A stretch of 23,200 bases of DNA from Flavobacterium psychrophilum (GTDB taxonomy: Bacteria > Bacteroidota > Bacteroidia > Flavobacteriales > Flavobacteriaceae): the NCBI GenBank assembly GCA_003243255.1, contig QFQM01000064.1:1-23200 (forward strand), in the 5' to 3' direction. Positions 1 through 6,799 of the stretch are shown piece by piece. The position numbers and the translations under genes are program-made. Every line of letters starts with the position of its first letter. Within the stretch, counting starts at the first letter, position 1. Below the pieces are notes generated by a model. That model was given only the letters and a program-made list of their open reading frames with translations, had not been told where the DNA came from and did no database searches.

Positions 1-324
1 ATCCCTGTTGTAGTATTGGTAGGTATAAACAAAATCTTCGTAAGAACTTGCCGAAGCAAAATACTGAAGATCGCCTTTTACGAATTTTGGATAAAAATTA
101 GGAGTGTCAAAATCGAAGGTTCCAAAGTTGTATACCACATCAAATCGGGTAGCAGGATCGTAAACCCTTATGGCTGTATGCCCAAAAACAGAATACAGTT
201 CTTTGCCCGGGCCACAGGTTAGTAAGGTAATGCCGGCTTTGTCGGAAAGGGGAACCTGAGCAAAAGTTTTAACGGTTACTAAAAGGGTGAATAATAATGT
301 GGTTAAAACTTTAATGTTTCGCAT
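1..324 (-). CDS. DUF4105 (Lnb-type N-terminal periplasmic domain) protein, N-terminal part only
   Basis: Reading the minus strand from an ATG at 324 gives 108 codons that run open off the window edge. Residues 1-22 form a signal peptide ending TFAQ. The mature start has the DUF4105 features TCGPGKELYSVFGHTAIRV (conserved GH in the FGH segment), then VVYNFGTFDF and a KGDLQYFAS segment. The family is periplasmic or membrane-bound in Bacteroidota and is thought to be a cysteine-protease-like or hydrolase domain, but its substrate is unknown. It starts only 4 bp after the PorV-like gene stop, so the two are very likely co-transcribed. The C-terminal part lies outside the window, so total length and membrane segments cannot be judged. 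Confidence 0.8.
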   Translation of the reverse strand, partial: MRNIKVLTTLLFTLLVTVKTFAQVPLSDKAGITLLTCGPGKELYSVFGHTAIRVYDPATRFDVVYNFGTFDFDTPNFYPKFVKGDLQYFASASSYEDFVYTYQYYNRD

Positions 325-328
325 GGTG

Positions 329-1429
329 TTATCTTCTGAAAATTCCGAGGTCTACTTTAAGGGAGAATATATTAGAATAAAGGGCTGCACTCTGGTCGCC
401 AATATCGGTCAGGGCATAATCAACCTCTATTCCTTTGTATTTAAAGCCAAGGCCTATGTTAGGCTGAAAGCTTAGCGAACTCTTTCCGTCAATGTCTTTC
501 AGGTTCTGGAAGTTACCCACACCGGCTCTTAAAAAGGCAAGGTCGATATAGCCGAACTCAAATCCTATTGCGGGATCGATACTCACTACTTCAGTAGAGA
601 TGATATCGTTGGTTTGGGCAAACTGCATATTCAGGTTGGCTGCTGCCAAAAGGCTGTAATCGTAATGGAAAATGAATTTTTTAGAAACCCCGAACTGTGC
701 TTTTGGCAATGTGATCTCGGTAGTTTCAGGCAATTCCTGATTCTCTCCCGGGACGGCGTCTTTTATAGTGTTATAAGCATCTTCATCAATCTGCCATACG
801 TTGTAAGTAGTGGTAATGTCGCGAAGCATCAATCCAATCTTCCATTCGTTCTTGGATTCATACTGGAAACCAAGGTCAAAACCAAAACCCCAAGAATTGG
901 CAAAGTCACCTATGGTTCTGTGGATTACTTTGGCATTCACACCCCAGTTAAAGCCGTCAAGAGGAAGTCTTCGGGAGTAGGATATGGTTACACCATAATC
1001 GGCTGCAGAGAAAAGGCTGATTCGGTTATAGTCAATATTTCCTTCGCTGTCAATAAGCTGTGTGGTATTAAGAATGTCATCTACACCAAAGCGTATAACC
1101 GAAATACCAAAGGCACTCCTGTCGTCTATCGGCATTGCAAATGCGGCATAATCGTACTGGGCAATATTGGCAAAATAGCTGGCATGCATCAGGGCGAGCT
1201 GCTTGTCTTTCACATTAATAAGCCCTGCCGGATTCCAGTAACCGGAATTGACGTCTCCGGTATGTCCGGTCACAGCATTGCTCATACCCAGGGCAGCGGC
1301 ATCTACTCCAATATTCATAAATTCATTGGAGTACTTTCTAACTGTCTGGCTATAAGTGAAAAAGGTGGTTAATAAAGTAAAAACAAAAAATATCTTTCTC
1401 AATGCTGTTATTTTGTGCAAATATGACAT
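329..1429 (-). CDS. PorV/PorQ-family outer membrane beta-barrel protein
   Basis: This 366-residue protein has a signal peptide (about residues 1-28, ending TYSQ) followed by the family's N-terminal signature: FMNIGVDAAALGMSNAV at about 37-53 and SGYWNPAGL at about 62-70. The rest is alternating polar and aromatic beta-strand sequence ending in a C-terminal strand, as expected for a FadL-like 14-stranded barrel. PorV-type proteins help carry cargo of the type IX secretion system at the outer membrane. PorQ and other paralogues exist, and I cannot separate them from sequence alone. The ATG at 1429 gives a nine-residue polar leader before the signal peptide. A TTG at residue 10 (LRKIFFVF) is an alternative start giving a more usual signal peptide. 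The DUF4105 gene follows 4 bp downstream. Confidence 0.8.
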   Translation of the reverse strand: MSYLHKITALRKIFFVFTLLTTFFTYSQTVRKYSNEFMNIGVDAAALGMSNAVTGHTGDVNSGYWNPAGLINVKDKQLALMHASYFANIAQYDYAAFAMPIDDRSAFGISVIRFGVDDILNTTQLIDSEGNIDYNRISLFSAADYGVTISYSRRLPLDGFNWGVNAKVIHRTIGDFANSWGFGFDLGFQYESKNEWKIGLMLRDITTTYNVWQIDEDAYNTIKDAVPGENQELPETTEITLPKAQFGVSKKFIFHYDYSLLAAANLNMQFAQTNDIISTEVVSIDPAIGFEFGYIDLAFLRAGVGNFQNLKDIDGKSSLSFQPNIGLGFKYKGIEVDYALTDIGDQSAALYSNIFSLKVDLGIFRR

Positions 1430-1473
1430 AAAATTCTCAATTACTAAACTCCAATTCTATTAACTTATTGTGT

Positions 1474-1481
1474 TAACTTTG
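1474..1481 (+). promoter_or_regulatory. Putative Bacteroidota -7 box for pssA
   Basis: TAACTTTG matches the TAnnTTTG consensus exactly and lies 24 bp before the pssA ATG in the divergent gap between the PorV-like gene and pssA. I see no clear TTG -33 element at 17-23 bp upstream, so this rests on the -7 match and its position. Confidence 0.45.
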
Positions 1482-1505
1482 TGCTTATAAAAAATAAAAC
1501 CAACT

Positions 1506-2258
1506 ATGGCATTTAAGAATCATATTCCTAATCTTATTACGCTGTGTAATCTTGCAGCCGGACTTGTAGCTCTTATCTATACTTTCGACGGACATTATCA
1601 AATGGCTTTCGTTTGGGTATTCATAGGTATCTTTTTTGATTTTTGGGATGGATTCTTTGCCAGGATACTTAAAGTGCAGAGCGATTTAGGCCTTCAGCTT
1701 GATTCGCTTGCCGATATGGTAACCAGTGGGGTAGTGCCTGGTATGGTAATTTATAAGATGCTTTCGGATATTGCCGAATACCAGGGTGAGTATAATCTGA
1801 GTTCGGATAATTTTTATCTTGGGCTGTTGCCTTATGCCGGTTTTATCATTACCCTTGGCTCATGCTACAGGCTGGCTAAATTTAATGTGGATACCCGTCA
1901 GACGGAATCTTTCATCGGTTTGCCTACGCCTGCTAATGCGCTATTTATATTAAGCCTTCCGGTTATTGAGGCGCATTCTGACGGAACAGGGCTGGTATTT
2001 GACATGCTGAGCAATCCGTATGTGCTTGTGGGTATTTCAATACTTAGTGCTTTTATGCTTAATGCCGAAATTCCGTTGTTCTCACTTAAGGTGAAATACT
2101 TTAACTGGGAAACCAATAAGATACAATTTATATTCCTTATACTGTCAGTATTATTACTGTTCTTCTTTCAGTATACAGGTATACCGCTTATCATATTGTC
2201 ATACGTACTGTTGTCCGTAATAAACAATACATTCCTTACTAAAGCTGACGCTAAATAA
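1506..2258 (+). CDS. pssA: CDP-diacylglycerol--serine O-phosphatidyltransferase
   Basis: This 250-residue integral membrane enzyme makes phosphatidylserine from CDP-diacylglycerol and serine, the first step towards phosphatidylethanolamine. The full CDP-alcohol phosphatidyltransferase signature DG-x2-AR-x8-G-x3-D-x3-D is present: D48 G49, A52 R53, G62, D66 and D70, with the extra metal-binding D45 upstream. The N-terminal segment NLITLCNLAAGL (9-20) is typical of the serine-using subfamily rather than PgsA. Several hydrophobic helices follow, including a long one near the C-terminus. The ATG start is preceded by a TAACTTTG box. The GH25 gene begins 3 bp after the stop, which indicates one transcript. 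Confidence 0.92.
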   Translation: MAFKNHIPNLITLCNLAAGLVALIYTFDGHYQMAFVWVFIGIFFDFWDGFFARILKVQSDLGLQLDSLADMVTSGVVPGMVIYKMLSDIAEYQGEYNLSSDNFYLGLLPYAGFIITLGSCYRLAKFNVDTRQTESFIGLPTPANALFILSLPVIEAHSDGTGLVFDMLSNPYVLVGISILSAFMLNAEIPLFSLKVKYFNWETNKIQFIFLILSVLLLFFFQYTGIPLIILSYVLLSVINNTFLTKADAK

Positions 2259-2261
2259 TAT

Positions 2262-3122
2262 ATGAAACGCCAGCCGTCTAAACCTGTAAGGAGGACGAAA
2301 TCACGGAAAACTTCTAAGAAAATAACACAGGGCAAGATACTTAAGTATTCTGCCCTTTTGTTGTTTTGTGGCTTTTTGGTTGCTATGGCCTATCAGTATC
2401 GTCACGGATTCTTGTACTGGCTCGGCTTTAAGACGGATAAACGTGTAGAAGCACTTTCGAAAGAAGAACGTAAAATAGAGAATCTCCGAATCTATGAGAT
2501 TGTTGAACGGCATAAGGATAAGGTATTTGGCATAGATGTGTCGCACTATCAGGATAAGATAGACTGGGAAAAGCTGAAGAATAACAACGATGAATTTCCG
2601 TTGGGATTTGTGTTTGTGCGCGCTACAGCAGGTAAGAATAAGGTAGACAGCGAATTTAAAAACAACTGGAAAGGTGTTAAAGAACACGGCTATCTTCGTG
2701 GCGCCTATCATTACTATCGTCCGGATGAGAACTCGGTAAAGCAAGCCGATAATTTCATTAAAAATGTGAAGCTTTCTAAAGGGGACCTTCCTCCTGTACT
2801 GGATATCGAAAAGATACCGAATGGGCAAAGTCTGGATAGCCTTCAGGTAGGATTAAAACGCTGGCTTGATAAAGTAGAGAAACATTATGGCATGAAGCCG
2901 ATAATCTATAGCGGTGAAAGTTTTTATACCTATTTCCTTAAGGAAGAATTTGAGGGCTACGACCTTTGGGTGGCAAGCTATAGTTTTTTTGAGGATGAGA
3001 TTCGCAACGACTGGCTTATATGGCAGTTTACTGATAAAGGCGAACTGAAAGGTATTAAAGGTATGATAGATGTGGATATCTATAATGGAAATATGGACGA
3101 GCTAAGGCAACTCTGCAAATAA
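2262..3122 (+). CDS. Membrane-anchored glycoside hydrolase family 25 (lysozyme-like) protein
   Basis: This 286-residue protein has a very basic cytoplasmic tail (residues 1-26), one hydrophobic segment (about 28-45) acting as an uncleaved anchor, and a GH25 domain from about 88 to the end. GH25 enzymes are N-acetylmuramidases that cut peptidoglycan. Hallmarks are GIDVSHYQ (90-97, D92), FVRATAG (118-124; the family often has ATEG here), GAYHYYRP (147-154) and the catalytic DIE (D181 and E183). The second A in ATAG where many members have E may alter activity, but the D/DxE set is intact. The short spacing after pssA suggests a joint envelope unit. A strong terminator follows directly. Confidence 0.88.
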   Translation: MKRQPSKPVRRTKSRKTSKKITQGKILKYSALLLFCGFLVAMAYQYRHGFLYWLGFKTDKRVEALSKEERKIENLRIYEIVERHKDKVFGIDVSHYQDKIDWEKLKNNNDEFPLGFVFVRATAGKNKVDSEFKNNWKGVKEHGYLRGAYHYYRPDENSVKQADNFIKNVKLSKGDLPPVLDIEKIPNGQSLDSLQVGLKRWLDKVEKHYGMKPIIYSGESFYTYFLKEEFEGYDLWVASYSFFEDEIRNDWLIWQFTDKGELKGIKGMIDVDIYNGNMDELRQLCK

Positions 3123-3160
3123 AAAAAAGCATTCCGGTTGGGAGGAATGCTTTTTTGTTT
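3123..3160 (+). terminator. Rho-independent terminator after the GH25 gene
   Basis: An A-run, stem GCATTCC (3129-3135), an 8-nt loop and stem GGAATGC (3144-3150) are followed by a T-run (3151-3156). The flanking A and T runs extend the pairing to 13 bp. It begins right after the GH25 stop codon. Confidence 0.85.
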
Positions 3161-3174
3161 TTGGCGTATAAATC

Positions 3175-3203
3175 GGTTGATTGGATTGTGATTGGTTGAT
3201 TGG
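3175..3203. repeat. Short direct repeat GGTTGATTGG, two copies
   Basis: The ten-mer GGTTGATTGG occurs at 3175-3184 and 3194-3203, a 19-bp period, inside a T/G-rich spacer between two terminators of convergent genes. There is no sign of coding or a promoter. It is probably low-complexity spacer sequence. Confidence 0.5.
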
Positions 3204-3236
3204 TTTGTTTTTCAAAAATAGAAAAGCGGCTGCCAT

Positions 3237-3265
3237 AAAAAAATACCCATTAATGGGTATTTTTT
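3237..3265. terminator. Perfect palindromic terminator overlapping the GNAT stop codon
   Basis: ATACCCATTAATGGGTAT (3243-3260) is a perfect 18-bp palindrome flanked by A-runs and T-runs, so it can form a U-tailed hairpin on either strand. The last codons and the TAA stop of the minus-strand GNAT gene lie inside it. It can end both the plus-strand GH25 transcript and the minus-strand GNAT transcript. Confidence 0.75.
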
Positions 3266-3708
3266 AACGTTTTCTGCATGCAGCAACTTTTGTTCATTCC
3301 AACGTATTGCCCGTAGTTCGGGATAATTTCGTAACCGCTTTTCTTATAGAGGAATACGGCTCCGGAATCGGCCACGGTTTCTAATATACAAATGTCAAAA
3401 CCTTCTTCCAAAGCCCATTTTTCAAGCTCGCTGAGTACTTTTGAGGCAATTCCGTGACCGCGATTTTCTTCGGGAACGAACATTCTTTTTATTTCTGCCG
3501 TTCCTTTTTCATATTCTTTAAAAGCACCGCAACCTACGCGGTTTTCGTTTTCATACGCCACAATAACATTTTTTATGGCATCAATTTTATTGTACTGGTC
3601 GTAAAAGGCGTGGTCGTCACCATCGCGGTCGGCAAGGTAGGTGTCAAGGCTTCTTACCAGTTTTTGGAAATCAGGATTGGAGGAGTCGGTTCGTACTAAT
3701 CGTATCAT
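3250..3708 (-). CDS. GNAT-family N-acetyltransferase
   Basis: This 152-residue protein is a single GNAT domain, which transfers an acetyl group from acetyl-CoA to an amine. The substrate is unknown. The acetyl-CoA loop is visible as RMFVPEENRGHGIASKVL (motif A, R/Q-x2-G-x-G/A form RGHGIA), followed by the FLYKKSGYE motif B segment near the C-terminus. I start it at the ATG at 3708 (MIRLVRT). The open frame extends four codons further upstream only with a TTG. The stop codon is embedded in a palindromic terminator. A separate terminator (3722-3745) lies between it and lptB, so it is probably transcribed alone or by read-through. Confidence 0.8.
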   Translation of the reverse strand: MIRLVRTDSSNPDFQKLVRSLDTYLADRDGDDHAFYDQYNKIDAIKNVIVAYENENRVGCGAFKEYEKGTAEIKRMFVPEENRGHGIASKVLSELEKWALEEGFDICILETVADSGAVFLYKKSGYEIIPNYGQYVGMNKSCCMQKTLKNTH

Positions 3709-3721
3709 AAGTATCGGCAAT

Positions 3722-3745
3722 AAAAAAGCGCGGATGAACCGCGCT
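3722..3745 (-). terminator. Rho-independent terminator of the kdsD-tatC-lptB operon
   Basis: On the minus strand the 7-bp G/C-rich stem AGCGCGG (3745-3739), loop TTCAT and CCGCGCT (3733-3727) is followed by a T-run (3727-3722). It lies just after the lptB stop at 3757. Confidence 0.85.
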
Positions 3746-3756
3746 GTATGTTGTGT

Positions 3757-4542
3757 TTAAAATTTTTCTTCGTCAGGAATCTCCGAAGCTTTAGGCTCCT
3801 TGTGGAAATCCAGTTTCTTGCGTCGAAGCTCAAAGTTCTGGCCAAGGTATACCTTACGTACCATCTCATCCTGAACAAGGTCTTCGGGTACTCCAGCCTT
3901 CAGGATTCCTCCTTCAAACATCAGGTAACTCTTTTCGGTAATAGCAAGAGTTTCCTGTACGTTGTGATCCGTTATCAGGATACCGATGTTTTTATCTTTT
4001 AGCTGCGCAACAATACGCTGTATATCTTCAACGGCTACCGGGTCAACTCCTGCAAACGGCTCGTCCAGAAGGATAAACTTAGGGTCGGTTGCCAGTGCGC
4101 GTGCAATCTCGGTACGGCGTCGCTCACCTCCCGAAAGAAGGTCACCACGGTTGGTACGGATATGCTGTAGCGAAAATTCATCAATAAGAGCTTCCATTTT
4201 TGCTTCCTGTTCCTGTTTTGACAGGTTTGTTAGCTGAAGCACACTCATGATGTTGTCTTCAATGCTCAGTTTCCTGAATACCGAAGCTTCCTGTGCAAGG
4301 TAGCCAATACCATACTGTGCACGCTTGTACATCGGGAAATCGGTAATCTCGGTTTTGTCAAGGAAGATCTTTCCGCTGTTAGGCTTAACAAGCCCTACAA
4401 TCATGTAGAATGAAGTGGTTTTTCCGGCACCGTTAGGCCCTAAAAGCCCTACGATCTCGCCCTGGTTCACTTCTACCGAAATGCCCTTTACAACGCTGCG
4501 GCCTTTGTATGTCTTTATTAAGTTCTCTGCTCTTAGTTTCAT
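3757..4542 (-). CDS. lptB: LPS export ABC transporter ATP-binding protein LptB
   Basis: This 261-residue cytoplasmic ATPase powers LptFG-driven extraction of lipopolysaccharide from the inner membrane. The ABC motifs are all present: Walker A GPNGAGKTT (35-43), Q-loop Q84 in GYLAQEASVFRKL (an LptB-type segment), signature LSGGE (136-140), Walker B FILLDE (156-161) and switch H193 in TDHNV. It is about 20 residues longer than the enterobacterial protein because of a charged C-terminal tail after about residue 238. It is the last gene of the operon with kdsD, which fits a shared LPS role. It starts 12 bp after the upstream CMD gene stop. Confidence 0.93.
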   Translation of the reverse strand: MKLRAENLIKTYKGRSVVKGISVEVNQGEIVGLLGPNGAGKTTSFYMIVGLVKPNSGKIFLDKTEITDFPMYKRAQYGIGYLAQEASVFRKLSIEDNIMSVLQLTNLSKQEQEAKMEALIDEFSLQHIRTNRGDLLSGGERRRTEIARALATDPKFILLDEPFAGVDPVAVEDIQRIVAQLKDKNIGILITDHNVQETLAITEKSYLMFEGGILKAGVPEDLVQDEMVRKVYLGQNFELRRKKLDFHKEPKASEIPDEEKF

Positions 4543-4554
4543 GTATGTCCTGTA

Positions 4555-4917
4555 TTAAACAGTTGTATTGTCACCGCTTTGTTCAAGTGCTTCCCAAAAT
4601 TCGTAAGCCCTGCGCAGGTGAGGGATAACAATAGTACCACCAACAAGCGTGCCGATACTTAGTGCTTCCATAACTTCTGCTTTGATAAGCCCTACTTTAT
4701 GGCAGGTTTCAAGATGGTATTTTACGCAATCGTCGCATCGTAAAACTACCGATGCTACAAGTCCAAGAAGCTCTTTTGTCTTTACGTCAAGCGCACCTTC
4801 CATGTAGGCGTTAGTGTCCAGGTTAAAAATACGTTTGATAACCTTATTGTCGTCCGCCAAAAGCTTCTCGTTCATTTTTTGGCGGTAGTCATTAAATTCT
4901 TTTACTATATCAGCCAT
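4555..4917 (-). CDS. Carboxymuconolactone decarboxylase / AhpD-like protein
   Basis: This 120-residue all-helical protein of the CMD family carries the AhpD-type redox signature CDDCVKYH (C61-x2-C64-x3-H68), with a further C72. AhpD-like members with CxxC act as thiol-disulfide peroxidase partners. The ring-opening decarboxylases of the family lack this pair, so a redox role is more likely than aromatic catabolism. It overlaps the 3' end of tatC by 8 bp, which shows tight translational linkage. Why this protein sits between tatC and lptB is not known to me. Confidence 0.8.
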   Translation of the reverse strand: MADIVKEFNDYRQKMNEKLLADDNKVIKRIFNLDTNAYMEGALDVKTKELLGLVASVVLRCDDCVKYHLETCHKVGLIKAEVMEALSIGTLVGGTIVIPHLRRAYEFWEALEQSGDNTTV

Positions 4918-5746
4918 TGTTTTCTGCTTTTTCTAGTTTCGCTTTGTTTTTTTCGATTCGTGCAGCGATTATGATGCTCACTTCGTAAAGGATAAGAAGC
5001 GGTATCGATACGATCGTCTGGCTCACCACATCGGGAGGGGTAACGATGGCTGCGATAATAAGTATTATAACTATGGCGTATTTTCTGTAGGTGCGAAGGA
5101 AGTTTGCCGAAACCAGTCCTATTTTAGAAAGGAAATACATGATTATAGGCATCTCAAACACCAGTCCGCACGATATAGCCGTTGTTTTTACAAGGCTAAG
5201 ATACGAATCCAGGTCGATATCATTCTTAACTACGTCACTGATTCTGTAGTTGGCTAAAAAGTTGAGCGAAAGTGGCGTGATAAGATAGTGTCCGAAAACC
5301 ACGCCCATAAAGAAAAGCAGTGAGGTCATAACGATGAAACCAACAGCATATTTCTTTTCCTTATCGTATAAAGCAGGGCTGATGAATTTCCAGAACTGCC
5401 AAAGTATAAAAGGGAAAGCCAGGATGAAGCCTGCTGTTATCGACGTCCATATATCGGTAGTGAACTGCCCGTCCATGGTACGGCTCTGTATTTCGAAAGG
5501 TAGCTCCTGAATACAAAAGCTTTTGTCAAGATCGTACTTATTAGCCAGGTCGCAAAAAATGCGGTAGGTAATAAAGTCACCTTTTACGGGAGCGAAGATG
5601 ATCTGGTCAAAAATAAATCCGCTGAAAGCAAAGGCGATACATCCGCCAACTATAATTGCCGCAGAGCTTCTTACCAATAGCCAGCGCAGTTCTTCAAGGT
5701 GTCCCAGGAAAGACATTTCGCCGCCTTTATTCTTTTCTTTAGCCAT
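4910..5746 (-). CDS. tatC: Sec-independent protein translocase TatC
   Basis: This 278-residue inner-membrane protein recognises twin-arginine signal peptides. The TatC marks are SFLGHLEELR (12-21), a first transmembrane helix (about 27-48), a periplasmic loop longer than in E. coli (about 55-98) with two cysteines (C65 and C78), FPFILWQFWKFISPALY (111-127) followed by E130, FEMP (198-201) and TPPDVVSQ (236-243). Hydropathy suggests six helices. The start ATG overlaps the kdsD stop (TAATG), so translation is coupled. A second ATG at residue 11 (MSFLGHLEEL) is a possible shorter start. tatA is not in the window. Confidence 0.92.
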   Translation of the reverse strand: MAKEKNKGGEMSFLGHLEELRWLLVRSSAAIIVGGCIAFAFSGFIFDQIIFAPVKGDFITYRIFCDLANKYDLDKSFCIQELPFEIQSRTMDGQFTTDIWTSITAGFILAFPFILWQFWKFISPALYDKEKKYAVGFIVMTSLLFFMGVVFGHYLITPLSLNFLANYRISDVVKNDIDLDSYLSLVKTTAISCGLVFEMPIIMYFLSKIGLVSANFLRTYRKYAIVIILIIAAIVTPPDVVSQTIVSIPLLILYEVSIIIAARIEKNKAKLEKAENNG

Positions 5747-6711
5747 TATACTATCCCTTCTTTTAAGATGTCATGCAGGTGCAGTATGCCTTTGTATTCG
5801 CCATTATCTGCAACTACAAGCTGGGTGATGGAATGGTTTTCCATAATATCCAGGGCATCGGCAGCCATATCGGTGCTTTTTATTGTTTTTGGGTTTTTGG
5901 TCATAATGTCAGCAGCGGTAACGCCGGCAATATTATCCCTGTCGTTCAGCATTCTTCGGATGTCTCCGTCGGTAATGATGCCCACGATCTTTTCATTTTC
6001 GATTACTGCCGTAACACCAAGTCTTTTTTCTGAGATCTCCACGATAGCCGTTTTGATGCTGCTGTCGGGGCCAACCTGAGGTTTGTGTGTACCGTCAAGC
6101 ATATCGCCCACGCGTAGCAATAGCTTTTTGCCAAGTGCTCCGCCCGGGTGGTATTTCGCAAAATCCTCGCTCTTAAAGTCACGCATTTCCATAAGGCAAA
6201 CGGCAAGGGCATCGCCAAGGGCGAGCTGTGCCGTGGTGCTGTTGGTAGGGGCCAGGTTGTTAGGGCAGGCCTCTGACTCTACATACGCATTAAGTACATA
6301 ATCGGATTCTTTTCCAAGGAAAGAAGATTTGTTGGCTGTCATGGCAATAAGAACATTACCAAAACGTTTTAACAGAGGAACCAATACTTTGATTTCAGGG
6401 CTGTTGCCACTTTTCGAGATACAGATAACTACATCGCCGGGCTGCACCATGCCAAGGTCGCCATGAATGGCTTCGGCAGCATGCAGGAAAAGGGATGGGG
6501 TTCCTGTAGAATTAAGGGTTGCAACGATTTTTTGGGCAATGATAGCGCTCTTACCGATTCCGGTCACTACCAGCCTGCCTTTGCTGCTGTATATTATTTC
6601 GGCTGCTTTGGCAAAATCGTCATCAAGATATTGTACCAGGTTAGCAATGCTCTCACTTTCAGAAAGTATGGTTTTCCTGGCAGAAGCCAGTATTGCGTCT
6701 CTATTTATCAA
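5746..6711 (-). CDS. kdsD: Arabinose-5-phosphate isomerase (KpsF/GutQ family)
   Basis: This 321-residue protein converts ribulose-5-phosphate to arabinose-5-phosphate, the precursor of Kdo in LPS. It has an SIS sugar-isomerase domain (about 40-175) with VTGIGKSA (49-56), ISKSGNSPE (98-106) and LAPTNSTTAQLALGDALA (153-170). The HPGGALGKKL linker (188-197) and two CBS domains (about 203-258 and 267-321, ending TDGDIRRML and GILHLHDIL) follow. The reading frame has no ATG near its 5' end. A TTG at 6711 gives the expected N-terminus, with an in-frame TAA upstream. It heads the operon and is divergent from recQ. Confidence 0.9.
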   Translation of the reverse strand: MINRDAILASARKTILSESESIANLVQYLDDDFAKAAEIIYSSKGRLVVTGIGKSAIIAQKIVATLNSTGTPSLFLHAAEAIHGDLGMVQPGDVVICISKSGNSPEIKVLVPLLKRFGNVLIAMTANKSSFLGKESDYVLNAYVESEACPNNLAPTNSTTAQLALGDALAVCLMEMRDFKSEDFAKYHPGGALGKKLLLRVGDMLDGTHKPQVGPDSSIKTAIVEISEKRLGVTAVIENEKIVGIITDGDIRRMLNDRDNIAGVTAADIMTKNPKTIKSTDMAADALDIMENHSITQLVVADNGEYKGILHLHDILKEGIV

Positions 6712-6769
6712 ACTTGTGAAATGTTTAAAAAGTTGTGCATATTAAAGATTTTTGTATCTTTATATTCTG

Positions 6770-6777
6770 CAAATTTA
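6770..6777 (-). promoter_or_regulatory. Putative -7 box for the kdsD operon
   Basis: On the minus strand TAAATTTG fits TAnnTTTG and lies 58 bp before the TTG start of kdsD, in the divergent gap with recQ. No -33 TTG is evident at the usual distance. Confidence 0.35.
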
Positions 6778-6799
6778 TGTAAATTACTATTAATAAATA

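Noticed and set aside
614..1372. 252-codon open frame on the plus strand
   Set aside because: It lies wholly antisense to the well-supported PorV-like gene, and its translation has no recognisable domain.
2301..2828. 175-codon open frame antisense to the GH25 gene
   Set aside because: The plus-strand GH25 protein has catalytic motifs. The antisense translation has only random hydrophobic runs.
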